From positions 1-19,812 of the forward strand of contig CAYRWY010000049.1 in NCBI GenBank assembly GCA_964427955.1: a DNA stretch of 19,812 bases. Direction: 5' to 3'. The notes under the pieces are model-generated. The model was not told where the DNA came from and did no database searches. It saw only the letters and a program-made list of their open reading frames with translations. Below are positions 5,758-13,584 of this stretch, in pieces (the first letter of the stretch is position 1; every line of letters starts with the position of its first letter). Made by a program: the position numbers and the translations under genes. Origin of the DNA: JACRBK01 sp964427955 (GTDB lineage: Bacteria > Chloroflexota > Anaerolineae > Aggregatilineales > Aggregatilineaceae).

Positions 5758-7824
5758 ATGCCTCTCTTCAGTGCTCACCAACTATGCATCAGCTACAAAA
5801 TCGGCCCGAAGTGGATTCAGGCCGTGCGCGACTTCGAGATCGAAGTCCAGGCGGGGCAAATCTACGGCATCGTCGGGGAATCGGGATCGGGCAAATCGAC
5901 CGCCGCGACCGGGTTGATGCGCTACCTGGCCGCGAATGGACGCGCCGAGCCGGGCAGCAGGCTCCAGTTCATGGGCGAGGACTTGATGAGCAAGTCACGC
6001 CGCGAAATGGAAGCCGTCTGGGGCGCGCGCCTGGCGATGGTGCCCCAAAATCCGGGCGCGGCGCTGAACCCCTCGATCCGGGTCGGGGAGCAGGTCGCGG
6101 AGATTCTGCGGCGGCACGCCGGGCTGGATCAGGCTGCTGCCCGCGCCAAGACGGTCGAGATGTTCCGCCGGGTGAACCTGGCCGATCCTGAAGGCATCCT
6201 GCGCCGCTATCCGCACGAACTCAGCGGGGGGATGCAGCAGCGCATCGTGATCGCGATGGCGCTGAGCACATCGCCCCAACTGCTGATCCTGGACGAACCG
6301 ACGACCAACCTGGACGTCACCACCGAGGCGGTGATTCTCGACCTGGTGCGCGATCTGATCCACGACGAAGGTGCCGGGGCGCTGTACGTGACCCACAACC
6401 TGGGCGTGGTCGCGCAGTTGTGCGAGCGCGTGGTCGTGATGTATGCCGGGGAAATCATGGAAGACGCCCCTGCCGCGGACCTGTTTGCCGGCCCCCTGCA
6501 TCCCTACACCGCCGGGCTGCTGAACAGCGTGCCCCGCCTCGGCCAGACCAAGCGCGACGCGGCCTTGCAGACCATCCCCGGACGCCCGCCGCTGCTGGCC
6601 GACCTGCCGCCGGGCTGTGTGTTTGCCCCGCGCTGTCCGCTGGCTATCGACCGCTGCCGGACGCGCCCGCCGCTCGACAGCCCGGAGCCGGGCCGCCGGG
6701 TGCGCTGCCACCGCTGGCAGGAGATCGCGCACGGTACGCTCACGCTGGCGAGCGCGCCGCGGGAAAATGCCGCCGCCGAACGGGCGGAGGCGGAACGCGC
6801 AAGCCTGCTCAAAGCCCAGGGCCTGACCAAACATTTCGAGGTCAGCCCGACCCTGCGCGAGCTGATCCGGCGCATTCCTCCGGCCCCGGTCCGTGCAGTG
6901 GACGGCGTGAACCTGGGCATCCAGAAGGGGCGCACGCTGGGGCTGGTGGGCGAAAGCGGCAGCGGCAAAACCACGCTCGCGCGGCTGATCATCGGCCTGG
7001 AAGATCGCACCGCCGGGACAATCGATCTGCTGGGCGTGGAGATCAAGGGCAGTGTGCGCGAACGGGAGCGCGAGGTGCTGGCCCAACTGCAAATGGTCTT
7101 CCAGAACCCGCAGGATTCGCTCAACCCTTACCTGACGGTCGGCCAGGCCATCCGCCGCCCGTTGATCCGGCTGGCCCGGCTGAACCGGGCGCAAGCCGAC
7201 CAGGAAGTGCGGCGACTGCTGCAAGCCGTCAACCTGCGGCCCGAATACGCGCACCGCTATCCCGGCGAGCTGAGCGGGGGCGAAAAACAGCGTGTCGCCA
7301 TCGCGCGGGCCTTTGCCTCCAACCCGGCGCTGATCATCTGTGACGAGCCGGTCTCGGCGCTGGACGTATCGGTCCAGGCTGCCGTGCTCAACCTGCTGGC
7401 CCAACTGCAAGCGGAGTGCGATACCGCCTACCTGTTCATCTCGCACGACCTGGCGGTGGTCGGCTACCTGGCCGATTACCTGGCCGTGATGTACCTGGGG
7501 GAGTTGTTCGAAGTGGGCTACGGGCATGACCTGTTCCAGCCGCCCTACCACCCCTATACCGAGGCGCTGGTCTCGGCCATTCCGGTGATCGACGCCCGGC
7601 AGCGCACCCGGCGTATCCGGCTGACGGACGATCTCCCCAGCCCGCGCGCGATGCCGACCGGGTGCCGTTTCCACACCCGCTGCCCGCGCAAGATCGGGAC
7701 AATCTGCGAACAGGCGGAGCCGCCCTGGCGCGATGATGGCGACGGGCATTTCATCCGCTGTCACATTCCGCTCGACGAACTGACGACGCTTCAACAAGAA
7801 GCCCCACGCGAAAGCAGCCACTAA
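5758..7824 (+). CDS. fused DppD-DppF-like ABC transporter ATPase (two nucleotide-binding domains)
   Basis: A 688-residue protein with two complete ATPase halves in one chain, replacing the separate DppD and DppF subunits. Half one has Walker A GESGSGKST (40-48), signature LSGGMQQR near 155, and LILDEPTTNLD near 176. It ends with the oligopeptide-type C-terminal cysteine cluster around CVFAPRCPLAIDRC. Half two starts near 350, with Walker A GESGSGKTT near 398, signature LSGGEKQR near 504, and DEPVSALD near 527. It ends with a second cluster, CRFHTRCPRKIGTIC. The order D then F follows the family logic. It powers the importer formed with the permeases on either side. The start is three bases after the permease stop and the next gene begins one base after this stop, so all three are translationally coupled. 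No frameshift is evident. Confidence 0.92.
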   Translation: MPLFSAHQLCISYKIGPKWIQAVRDFEIEVQAGQIYGIVGESGSGKSTAATGLMRYLAANGRAEPGSRLQFMGEDLMSKSRREMEAVWGARLAMVPQNPGAALNPSIRVGEQVAEILRRHAGLDQAAARAKTVEMFRRVNLADPEGILRRYPHELSGGMQQRIVIAMALSTSPQLLILDEPTTNLDVTTEAVILDLVRDLIHDEGAGALYVTHNLGVVAQLCERVVVMYAGEIMEDAPAADLFAGPLHPYTAGLLNSVPRLGQTKRDAALQTIPGRPPLLADLPPGCVFAPRCPLAIDRCRTRPPLDSPEPGRRVRCHRWQEIAHGTLTLASAPRENAAAERAEAERASLLKAQGLTKHFEVSPTLRELIRRIPPAPVRAVDGVNLGIQKGRTLGLVGESGSGKTTLARLIIGLEDRTAGTIDLLGVEIKGSVREREREVLAQLQMVFQNPQDSLNPYLTVGQAIRRPLIRLARLNRAQADQEVRRLLQAVNLRPEYAHRYPGELSGGEKQRVAIARAFASNPALIICDEPVSALDVSVQAAVLNLLAQLQAECDTAYLFISHDLAVVGYLADYLAVMYLGELFEVGYGHDLFQPPYHPYTEALVSAIPVIDARQRTRRIRLTDDLPSPRAMPTGCRFHTRCPRKIGTICEQAEPPWRDDGDGHFIRCHIPLDELTTLQQEAPRESSH

Positions 7825-7825
7825 T

Positions 7826-8803
7826 ATGGGACGCTTTTTGATCCGCCGCATGATTTTTTTCGTGTTCACCTTGTTCCTGACCTCGGTGCTGGTCTTCATC
7901 CTGACGCGCGTGCTGCCGGGCGACGTGGCCCGCGTGATTTTGGGTCGGGAAGCCAGCGCGCAAGCGGTCGAAGCCAAGCGCGAGGAACTGGGGTTGAACG
8001 AACCCCTGCTGCTCCAGTACGTTCACTGGGGGATCAATTTCGTGCAGGGGGATTGGGGCACGACCTACTCCGGCGCGCAGGAAAACATCCGTGAGGTCGT
8101 GGGCCAGCGGCTCGTGCATTCCGGCTGGTTGGCGCTGCTCACCCTGCTGATGGCGGTGCCGCTCTCGGTCTTCCTGGGGGTGATCGCCGGACTCAACGAG
8201 GGCCGACCCATCGACAGTGCGATCTCGGTGCTGTCGCTGTCGGTGGTCAGCCTGCCCGAATTCGTCACCGGCCTGTTCCTGATCAACACCGTCGCGCTGA
8301 AATGGAAGGACAATTTCATCGCGGACCGGATCGGCTGGTTCCCCGCCAGCTCGTTCATCCGGCCCGGTACGACCTTCCGCGAGGCGCTGCCGGTGTTGTG
8401 GCTCCCGGCCATCGCGGCAACGCTGGTGCTGATCGCGTACATCGTGCGGCTGGTGCGCGCCGGGGTGATCGAAGAACTCAAGCGCGACTACGTGCGTACC
8501 GCCGTGCTCAAAGGGCTGCCTTTTCGCGTCGTGATCTTCAAACACGTGCTGCGCAATGCCCTGATCCCGACCATCACGGTGATCGCCACCAGCACCGGTT
8601 GGCTGATGAGCGGGTTGGTGGTGATCGAGTCGGTGTTCAGCTACCCCGGCCTGGGCAGCCTGCTGGTCACGACGGCCATCAAGAACCGCGATCTGCCGCT
8701 GATCCAGGCCATCGTGATGGTCACCGTGGCGATTATCCTGGTCGCCAACTTCACCGCCGACGTGCTTTACGCGGTGCTCAATCCCCGCATCCGTTTAGAG
8801 TAG
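7826..8803 (+). CDS. DppB/OppB-like ABC transporter permease
   Basis: A 325-residue inner-membrane permease. It begins with the family start MGRFLIRRMIF and a first membrane segment (about 9-30) ending in the typical LPGD (30-33). The extracytoplasmic GDWGTTY (75-81) is the DppB landmark, usually GDLGxS. The EAA loop is near 224-250 (RTAVLKGLPFRVVIFKHVLRN). The last segments contain VIESVFSYPGLGSLL and end NPRIRLE, both usual for DppB. The start overlaps nothing but follows the ATPase stop by one base, so it depends on coupled translation. Normally dppB precedes dppC; here it is last and split from dppC by the ATPase gene. It is the partner of the permease at 4762-5754. Confidence 0.9.
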   Translation: MGRFLIRRMIFFVFTLFLTSVLVFILTRVLPGDVARVILGREASAQAVEAKREELGLNEPLLLQYVHWGINFVQGDWGTTYSGAQENIREVVGQRLVHSGWLALLTLLMAVPLSVFLGVIAGLNEGRPIDSAISVLSLSVVSLPEFVTGLFLINTVALKWKDNFIADRIGWFPASSFIRPGTTFREALPVLWLPAIAATLVLIAYIVRLVRAGVIEELKRDYVRTAVLKGLPFRVVIFKHVLRNALIPTITVIATSTGWLMSGLVVIESVFSYPGLGSLLVTTAIKNRDLPLIQAIVMVTVAIILVANFTADVLYAVLNPRIRLE

Positions 8804-8814
8804 GAGGTCTCGCC

Positions 8815-9579
8815 ATGCCGCTTCCCTCGCTGACGAACTGGACCCCGACCCGCACCGGGCTGCATCAGGCCGCGCAAGTGATCGGCGGCGTCCGGGCCGC
8901 CAACGCCGCGCCGGAATCCAACTATACGCACCTGGGGCTGCACGTGATCCCGCGCGGGCTGACCACCGGCGCGCTGCCGCCCGGCGTCGAACTGGTGCTC
9001 GACTTTGCCCGGCGATCCATCCTGATCGAGTCCGGTCAGAACACGACCGAGATCGCGCTGGCCGGGCAGACCCAACACACGCTGGCCGACGCCGTCGCAG
9101 CCGCCCTGGCGCCGATCCCCCTGCAACGCAGCAAAATCACGGGTCAGGAGGTGCTGGAGATCGACGCGCAGCAGGCCGCCGACTACGCCCTGGTGCTGCA
9201 CCGGGTGGCGGAGAGCCTGCGCCGGGTGCGCGACAGCCTGCCCGGCCAGAAATCGCCGGTCGTGGTCTGGCCGCACGGCTTCGACCTCTCATTTTTGTGG
9301 TTTGCTACCGCCACCGCGCGGGAAGAAGCGCCGCACATGGCCTTCGGCTTTTCGCCGTACAGCGCCGGGTTGGAGCGGCCCTACCTGTACACGTATCCCT
9401 ACCCCGTGCCGGATCGGCTGACCGAACACCCGCTGCCGCCGCTCACACGCTGGCAGACTGCCGGATGGACCGGCACGATCACGGAGTACGAGGCATGGCG
9501 CACTACCGACCAGCCCGACGCCGTGATCGAGGCCACCTGGCGCGCCCTCTTCCAAACGATCTCGCCCCTGCTGCGCTAA
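8815..9579 (+). CDS. DUF5996-family protein
   Basis: A 254-residue soluble protein of unknown function that I assign to DUF5996 from its arrangement. An N-terminal W-x5-T-x-LHQ segment (LTNWTPTRTGLHQAAQVIGG, residues 6-25) comes first, then HLGLHVIPRGLTTG, and later SPVVVWPHGFDLSFLWF, followed by PYLYTYPYPVP and a C-terminal helix containing VIEATWRALF. These blocks occur in this order in the family. The start is set by GGAGG six bases upstream, 11 bases after the permease stop; the same frame stays open far upstream through the permease gene, but that is only a high-GC shadow. No catalytic motif or membrane segment is visible. It follows the importer closely and may be co-transcribed, though nothing shows a shared function. 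Confidence 0.7.
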   Translation: MPLPSLTNWTPTRTGLHQAAQVIGGVRAANAAPESNYTHLGLHVIPRGLTTGALPPGVELVLDFARRSILIESGQNTTEIALAGQTQHTLADAVAAALAPIPLQRSKITGQEVLEIDAQQAADYALVLHRVAESLRRVRDSLPGQKSPVVVWPHGFDLSFLWFATATAREEAPHMAFGFSPYSAGLERPYLYTYPYPVPDRLTEHPLPPLTRWQTAGWTGTITEYEAWRTTDQPDAVIEATWRALFQTISPLLR

Positions 9580-9646
9580 AGGCTCACTTTGTTATAAACT
9601 AGATGATCAGACATCCTGGCCACCGCACAGCGAACATGAGGACCCA

Positions 9647-9961
9647 ATGCCCACGATCACGGTAAGCGACCTCACCCGCGACGAAATCATTGCCCAGAGT
9701 GACGATCCGCTGCTGCTGGAAGGCAGCTACTATTTCAAGCCCGACCAGGTGATCCTGGATCATCTGATCGTCACGGAACGCACCTATACCTGCCCGTACA
9801 AAGGCACCTGCCAGTGGATCGATCTCGACGGTCCCGCCGGAATCATCCGTGACGTCGGGTGGACGTATACCCGCCCGCTCCCCGGCTATAAGCATATTCA
9901 GGACAAGATCGCTTTCGCGTACGGGATACGGCCCGGTATTGCCGTCACCCGAACCCAGTGA
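9647..9961 (+). CDS. DUF427-family small protein
   Basis: A 104-residue protein with the DUF427 fold signature. IAQSDDPLLLEGSYYFKPDQV (15-35) matches the conserved opening, where the family has a tyrosine-phenylalanine-proline-like block. CPYKGTCQWIDL (49-60) matches the central CPYKG element, and DVGWTYTRPL plus IAFAYG match the end. The biochemical role of the family is not established. GAGGA lies five bases before the ATG. The 67-base gap upstream contains TATAAA (9593-9598), but no matching -35 box, so a separate promoter is uncertain. It is followed after 22 bases by the alpha/beta hydrolase. Confidence 0.8.
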   Translation: MPTITVSDLTRDEIIAQSDDPLLLEGSYYFKPDQVILDHLIVTERTYTCPYKGTCQWIDLDGPAGIIRDVGWTYTRPLPGYKHIQDKIAFAYGIRPGIAVTRTQ

Positions 9962-9983
9962 GCACCCCCAAAGGAGAAAAACC

Positions 9984-10736
9984 ATGCCGGTTTTGGAAGT
10001 CAACGGCGCCACGATTGATTACGGCGATACGGGCGGAGACCAACCCGCCGTCGTCTTGATTCATGGCTGGCTGGGCGCCTGGGATTACGAGTTCGGCCCC
10101 GAAATCGAATGGCTGCGCCCCCACTACCGCGTGCTGGCCCTCACCCGGCGCGGGTACGGGCGATCCGGCCCCAAGCCGCGCACCTACACCCGCGACTTTT
10201 ACCGGCGCGATGCGGAGGATGTCGCCGCCTGGCTGGACGCGCTGAACGTCCAACGCGCGCACATCGTCGGCTTCAGCGATGGCGGCGAGGTTGCCCTGCT
10301 GGTGCCGATCCTGCGACCCGACCTGGTACGCTCCGTGGTCGCCTGGGGCGCGGTAGGGTCGTTCACGGAAGACCTGCGCCCGCGCGTGCAGCAGAACTGG
10401 CCGCCAACCTGGGTGAAGGACGAGGTCCGTGCCCTGAATGGCCCGGAAAACATTGAGCCGATGGTCATCAGTTGGATCACGGCAATGAAGGCGATCATCG
10501 ACAGCGGGGGCAACGTCAGCCTGGAAGAAGCGCATAAGATTACCTGTCCACTGCTGCTGATGTTGGGGCGGCAGGATACGCTCAACCCGGAACACCTGGG
10601 GCGCAAGCTGGTCGAGCGGACGGCGCAGGGCCGGTTGGTGATGTTCGACTGCGGCCACCCCATCCACCGCCAGCAGACCGCCGCCTTCCGACAGTTGGTC
10701 TGGGATCACCTGCAAGCTGCCGACACACTGCCTTAG
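9984..10736 (+). CDS. alpha/beta hydrolase, valacyclovirase (BPHL)-like
   Basis: A 250-residue alpha/beta-hydrolase. The oxyanion loop HGWLG is at 27-31. The nucleophile elbow is GFSDGG (96-101) with S98; an SDGG elbow is typical of the valacyclovir hydrolase/BPHL branch. The acid is D198 in LGRQDTLNP and the base is H225 in CGHPIH, so the triad is complete and in the usual order. A lid lies around 128-185. It probably cleaves a small ester, lactone or amide; the substrate is not predictable. AAGGAG precedes ATG 9984 by eight bases. The frame extends upstream to 9849, but that would overlap the DUF427 gene and lacks a ribosome site. The next gene starts 14 bases after the stop, consistent with an operon. 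Confidence 0.85.
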   Translation: MPVLEVNGATIDYGDTGGDQPAVVLIHGWLGAWDYEFGPEIEWLRPHYRVLALTRRGYGRSGPKPRTYTRDFYRRDAEDVAAWLDALNVQRAHIVGFSDGGEVALLVPILRPDLVRSVVAWGAVGSFTEDLRPRVQQNWPPTWVKDEVRALNGPENIEPMVISWITAMKAIIDSGGNVSLEEAHKITCPLLLMLGRQDTLNPEHLGRKLVERTAQGRLVMFDCGHPIHRQQTAAFRQLVWDHLQAADTLP

Positions 10737-10750
10737 CCGAGGGACCGCCG

Positions 10751-11554
10751 ATGCCCGTGCCCGCCTCCATTGGACTGACCTTCGACGGCGAACGTCCCGG
10801 CCCGCCCTGGAAGCCCTGGGCGGTCGGAACCGGAGCGGTGACGCGTGTCGAGCAGACGCTGCGCTGCGACCTGGGGCCGACGGGCGATCACCGGTACAGC
10901 GACGCGCAGATCACCGACTACCAGGGGCGCGCCTTTCGCTGGACGCCGCCGCTGCGGCTGACGGTGCGGGCCTGGGCTGCTCCGGAGCTAAAGGGCACCG
11001 CCGGTTTTGGCTTCTGGAACGAACCTTTCGTCCCGGTCGGACTTCACCGTCCCCACCTGCCGCAGGCGGTCTGGTTTTTCCACGCCTCGCCTCCGAACAA
11101 CATGGCGCTGGCTAAGGATGTGCCGGGATGGGGATGGAAGGCGGCTACGCTGGACGCGACGCGCGGGGCGTTCCTGGCGCTGGCGCCGCTGGCACCCCTG
11201 GGTTTTCTACTGATGCGCGTCCCGGCGCTCTACCGGCGCTTATGGCCGGTAGGACAGCGTGCTGCCGGAATCTCGGAAGCCGTGCTGCCGGTGAGCCTGG
11301 CCGAGCCGCACACCTACGCGCTGGACTGGCAGACCCGGCGGGTGACCTTTCGCGTCGATGGTGCGGTCGTGCATACCGCTCCCTACGCGCCGCGCGGGCC
11401 GTTGGGCTTCATCGCCTGGATCGACAACCAGTATGCGGTCGTCACGCCGCAGGGACATTTCAAGTTTGGGCTGATCGCCAACGCCGAGCGGCAGTGGCTG
11501 GCCCTGGATTGCCTCGACATCGAGCAGGGGGAGAGCGATGGAACAACGCTTTGA
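10751..11554 (+). CDS. concanavalin-fold (GH16-like) protein lacking catalytic residues
   Basis: A 267-residue protein I recognise only by fold style. The segment HTYALDWQTRRVTFRVDGAVVHTAP (187-211), followed by PRGPLGFIAWIDNQY, resembles the strands of concanavalin A-like lectin/glucanase domains, where a heat-map of W, F and DG residues is typical. GFGFWNEPF (85-93) is another such strand. The ExDxxE catalytic motif of GH16 enzymes is not present, so a binding or structural role is more likely than hydrolysis. A hydrophobic patch (139-155, rich in AL and AP) interrupts the fold and could be a membrane-associated hairpin. No signal peptide is seen. GAGGGA precedes the ATG. The gene overlaps the start of the fabL-like gene by 17 bases. 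Confidence 0.55.
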   Translation: MPVPASIGLTFDGERPGPPWKPWAVGTGAVTRVEQTLRCDLGPTGDHRYSDAQITDYQGRAFRWTPPLRLTVRAWAAPELKGTAGFGFWNEPFVPVGLHRPHLPQAVWFFHASPPNNMALAKDVPGWGWKAATLDATRGAFLALAPLAPLGFLLMRVPALYRRLWPVGQRAAGISEAVLPVSLAEPHTYALDWQTRRVTFRVDGAVVHTAPYAPRGPLGFIAWIDNQYAVVTPQGHFKFGLIANAERQWLALDCLDIEQGESDGTTL

Positions 11555-12311
11555 GGGAAAAATCGTCCTGGTCACGGGCAGTGGGCGCGGCATCGGCAAA
11601 ACCATCGCGCTGCGCTTCGCCGCCGAAGGGGCCGACGTGGTGCTGAATTACTTTCGCAACCGCGAACCGGCGGAGCAAGCGGCCCTGGAAGTGGAGGCCC
11701 TGGGACACCGCGTCCAACTCGTGCGCGCGGACCTGGGCAAACCCGAAGACGTCGAGCGCCTGGTCGATACCGCCGTCGAGACGATGGGCGGGCTGGATAT
11801 TCTCGTGCATAACGCCGCGTCCGGTTACAACCGGCCTGTCATGGAACAGCGCGTCAAAGGCTGGGACTGGACCCTGAATATCAACGCGCGGGCGGCCTTG
11901 TTCCTGGCGCAGCGGGCGGCGCCACACCTGGCGGCGCGCGGCGGCGGCGCGATTGTGAACATGTCCAGCCTGGGATCGCAGCGGGTGCTGCCGGAATACG
12001 TCGTGGTGGGCGCGTCGAAAGCCGCCCTCGAAGCCGTGACGCGCTACCTGGCGGTCGAACTGGCCCCGCTGAAGATCGTCGTCAACGCGGTTTCCGCCGG
12101 GATCGTGCAAACCGATGCGCTGCAACATTTTCCGGAAATGCGAGAACATTTCGAAGAACGTGTCATCTATGCCCTGGAGCATACCCCTGCCGGGCAAATC
12201 CTGACGCCAGAAGATGTCGCGGGAGTCGTGACATTTCTCTGTTCGCCCGAAGCGTTCATGATTCGGGGACAGACGGTGGTGATCGACGGGGGCGCCGCCC
12301 TGGGCTTTTAG
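11538..12311 (+). CDS. fabL: enoyl-[acyl-carrier-protein] reductase, FabL type (SDR family)
   Basis: A 257-residue short-chain dehydrogenase whose whole length reads like Bacillus FabL. TGSGRGIG (13-20) is the cofactor loop. NAASG with RPVME (92-103), WDWTLNINA (109-117), SSLGS (143-147), the run SKAALEAVTRYLAVEL (160-175), VNAVSAG and TDALQHFP, and MIRGQT near the end follow in order. The key point is Y154 and K161 with six residues between (YX6K), as in enoyl reductases, instead of the YX3K of ketoacyl reductases; the classical tyrosine position holds valine. FabL reduces the double bond of enoyl-ACP with NADPH in type II fatty acid synthesis and is known to be relatively tolerant of triclosan. 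GGGGGAGAG precedes the ATG inside the upstream gene, so translation is coupled. It converges on the hybrid kinase with stop codons overlapping. Confidence 0.85.
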   Translation: MEQRFEGKIVLVTGSGRGIGKTIALRFAAEGADVVLNYFRNREPAEQAALEVEALGHRVQLVRADLGKPEDVERLVDTAVETMGGLDILVHNAASGYNRPVMEQRVKGWDWTLNINARAALFLAQRAAPHLAARGGGAIVNMSSLGSQRVLPEYVVVGASKAALEAVTRYLAVELAPLKIVVNAVSAGIVQTDALQHFPEMREHFEERVIYALEHTPAGQILTPEDVAGVVTFLCSPEAFMIRGQTVVIDGGAALGF

Positions 12312-13438
12312 TAGTCTGGCAGCAGCGCTAAGGGGAAACTCAGCACCACTTCGGTACCCTGTCCGGGCACGCTGGAGAGCGTGACGGTCCCTTCGTGTGC
12401 CGTCACGATGCCTTTGACAATCGGCAGCCCCATCCCGATCCCCTGCTGCTCGTAGCGCGAACGCTCGGATTGCGTCAAGACATTCCAGATATTCGCCTGA
12501 TCTTCCAACTTGATTCCCACGCCCCGATCGATGATAGTGATCAGGCCGTGTTCGCCGTTCGACAACGCCACCAGGCGCACCAACGATCCCGCCGGAGAAT
12601 ATTGAATGGCGTTACGCACCACTTCGCTCACGGCAGTGACCAGCAGCGTCCTCACCCCGTAGATCGTGACTAAGTTGTCCTCGGGGAGGATCGGCTGAAG
12701 GGTGATGTTGCGCTCCTCAGACAAACTGGACAGCAAGGCCATCGTGTCCGTGATCAGCATGGATAGTTCCAGGTATTCACTCGCTTCCTGGACGTAATTC
12801 GTGATATAGCCGCTGAGAATCTGCGAATAGAGCACCGTCTGTTCGGCCAGACGGTTCAGACGCTGGGTCCCATTCTGAATCAGCTCCAGGCTGGCGCGTA
12901 TGTCCTCGGAAACAGACTGGCTCTCCTGGTTGGCCAGTTCGTCGGCCAGCAGAGCGAAACCACCGGTCACGAACGTCAACGGGGTGCGCAGTTCGTGGGA
13001 AAGCAGATCGACCAATACGCGGCGCGCGTCGGCCATGCTCTCGACCGCCTGATCGCGGATTTCGGCGGTACGGCGCAGTTTGTTCCGCACAGCGATCAGG
13101 AATTCTTCAGGCTCGAACGGCTTGACCAGGTAATCGTCCACCCCTAACGAGCGGGCGAGCGACACGTCATGGCGAGATCCACGCGCGGTGAGGAAAATGA
13201 AGGGGATCGCTTTCAAATGATTCTTTTGTCGCACCGCATCGAAAAACTCATAACCATCCATGCGGGGCATCATAATATCGCTGACAATGATCTGGGGTAC
13301 AAATCCGGCGTCCAGAATGTCCAGGGCTTCGCGGCCATCCCGGGCCACCTTCACGTGGTAGCCTTCCAGCCCCAGGACCAACGCCGCATTCTCGCGCAAG
13401 TCAGCGTTATCTTCTACAAATAGAATGTTGGCTTGCAT
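12308..13438 (-). CDS. receiver-histidine kinase hybrid (receiver domain first)
   Basis: A 376-residue cytoplasmic signalling protein. Residues 1-120 are a response-regulator receiver: acidic pair E9/D10, phospho-acceptor D54 in VSDIMMPRMDG, threonine of the FLTARG strand at 84, and K106 in LVKPFEP. A HisKA dimerisation helix follows, with LLSHELRTP (145-153) and H148. The HATPase_c domain has the N-box VVRNAIQYSP with N276, the DRGVGI box (304-309) and GIGMGL (333-338). No PAS, GAF or membrane segment is present, so input arrives through phosphorylation of the receiver by another kinase. I chose ATG 13438; an in-frame TTG at 13465 is possible but has no better ribosome site. Its stop TAA overlaps the stop TAG of the fabL-like gene. 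No cognate regulator gene lies nearby. Confidence 0.88.
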   Translation of the reverse strand: MQANILFVEDNADLRENAALVLGLEGYHVKVARDGREALDILDAGFVPQIIVSDIMMPRMDGYEFFDAVRQKNHLKAIPFIFLTARGSRHDVSLARSLGVDDYLVKPFEPEEFLIAVRNKLRRTAEIRDQAVESMADARRVLVDLLSHELRTPLTFVTGGFALLADELANQESQSVSEDIRASLELIQNGTQRLNRLAEQTVLYSQILSGYITNYVQEASEYLELSMLITDTMALLSSLSEERNITLQPILPEDNLVTIYGVRTLLVTAVSEVVRNAIQYSPAGSLVRLVALSNGEHGLITIIDRGVGIKLEDQANIWNVLTQSERSRYEQQGIGMGLPIVKGIVTAHEGTVTLSSVPGQGTEVVLSFPLALLPDY

Positions 13439-13493
13439 TCCATCCCATGCCTTTTCCCCGCTCAACCACCAGACTCATATTTGTAGTACACTC

Positions 13494-13499
13494 ATTATA
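13494..13499 (-). promoter_or_regulatory. perfect -10 box upstream of the hybrid kinase
   Basis: Read on the minus strand the sequence is TATAAT, a perfect -10 match, 55 bases before the kinase ATG. No convincing -35 box lies 16 to 18 bases upstream (GAACTA is the nearest), so it may need an activator. It fits the position of the kinase promoter, just beyond the presumed terminator of the upstream gene. Confidence 0.45.
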
Positions 13500-13540
13500 T
13501 CCCAAACCACGGAAATAGTTCCTATTATTACGATTAAGAT

Positions 13541-13567
13541 GGCACGCCCGCGGTTCAAGCGGGTGCC
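13541..13567 (-). terminator. hairpin downstream of the MBL-fold gene
   Basis: On the minus strand GGCA/TGCC (4 bases) and CCCGC/GCGGG (5 bases) form a stem with a two-base bulge and a seven-base loop, starting 18 bases after the stop at 13585. No T-tract follows, so it is a weak terminator candidate that would separate this gene from the kinase gene. Confidence 0.4.
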
Positions 13568-13584
13568 GATCAGAGATTTTCCGA

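Noticed and set aside
5995..7977. A 660-codon open frame antisense to the fused ATPase gene
   Set aside because: Its translation lacks family motifs and is rich in R, A, H and Q, as expected for the complement of a high-GC coding frame; the sense strand encodes two complete ABC ATPase domains.
8302..8814. Upstream extension of the DUF5996 frame into the DppB-like gene
   Set aside because: The added part is arginine- and histidine-rich shadow sequence; GGAGG before ATG 8815 sets the start.
9593..9598. TATAAA as a promoter for the DUF427 gene
   Set aside because: No acceptable -35 box or extended -10 element accompanies it; it may be chance in a short AT-rich gap.
9849..9983. Upstream extension of the alpha/beta hydrolase frame
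   Set aside because: It overlaps the DUF427 gene in another frame; AAGGAG before ATG 9984 is a strong ribosome site, and the hydrolase fold starts there.
13541..13567. tRNA T-arm-like sequence (GGTTCAA between paired arms)
   Set aside because: The pairing does not place TTCAA as a proper seven-base T loop, and no acceptor, D or anticodon arm can be found nearby.
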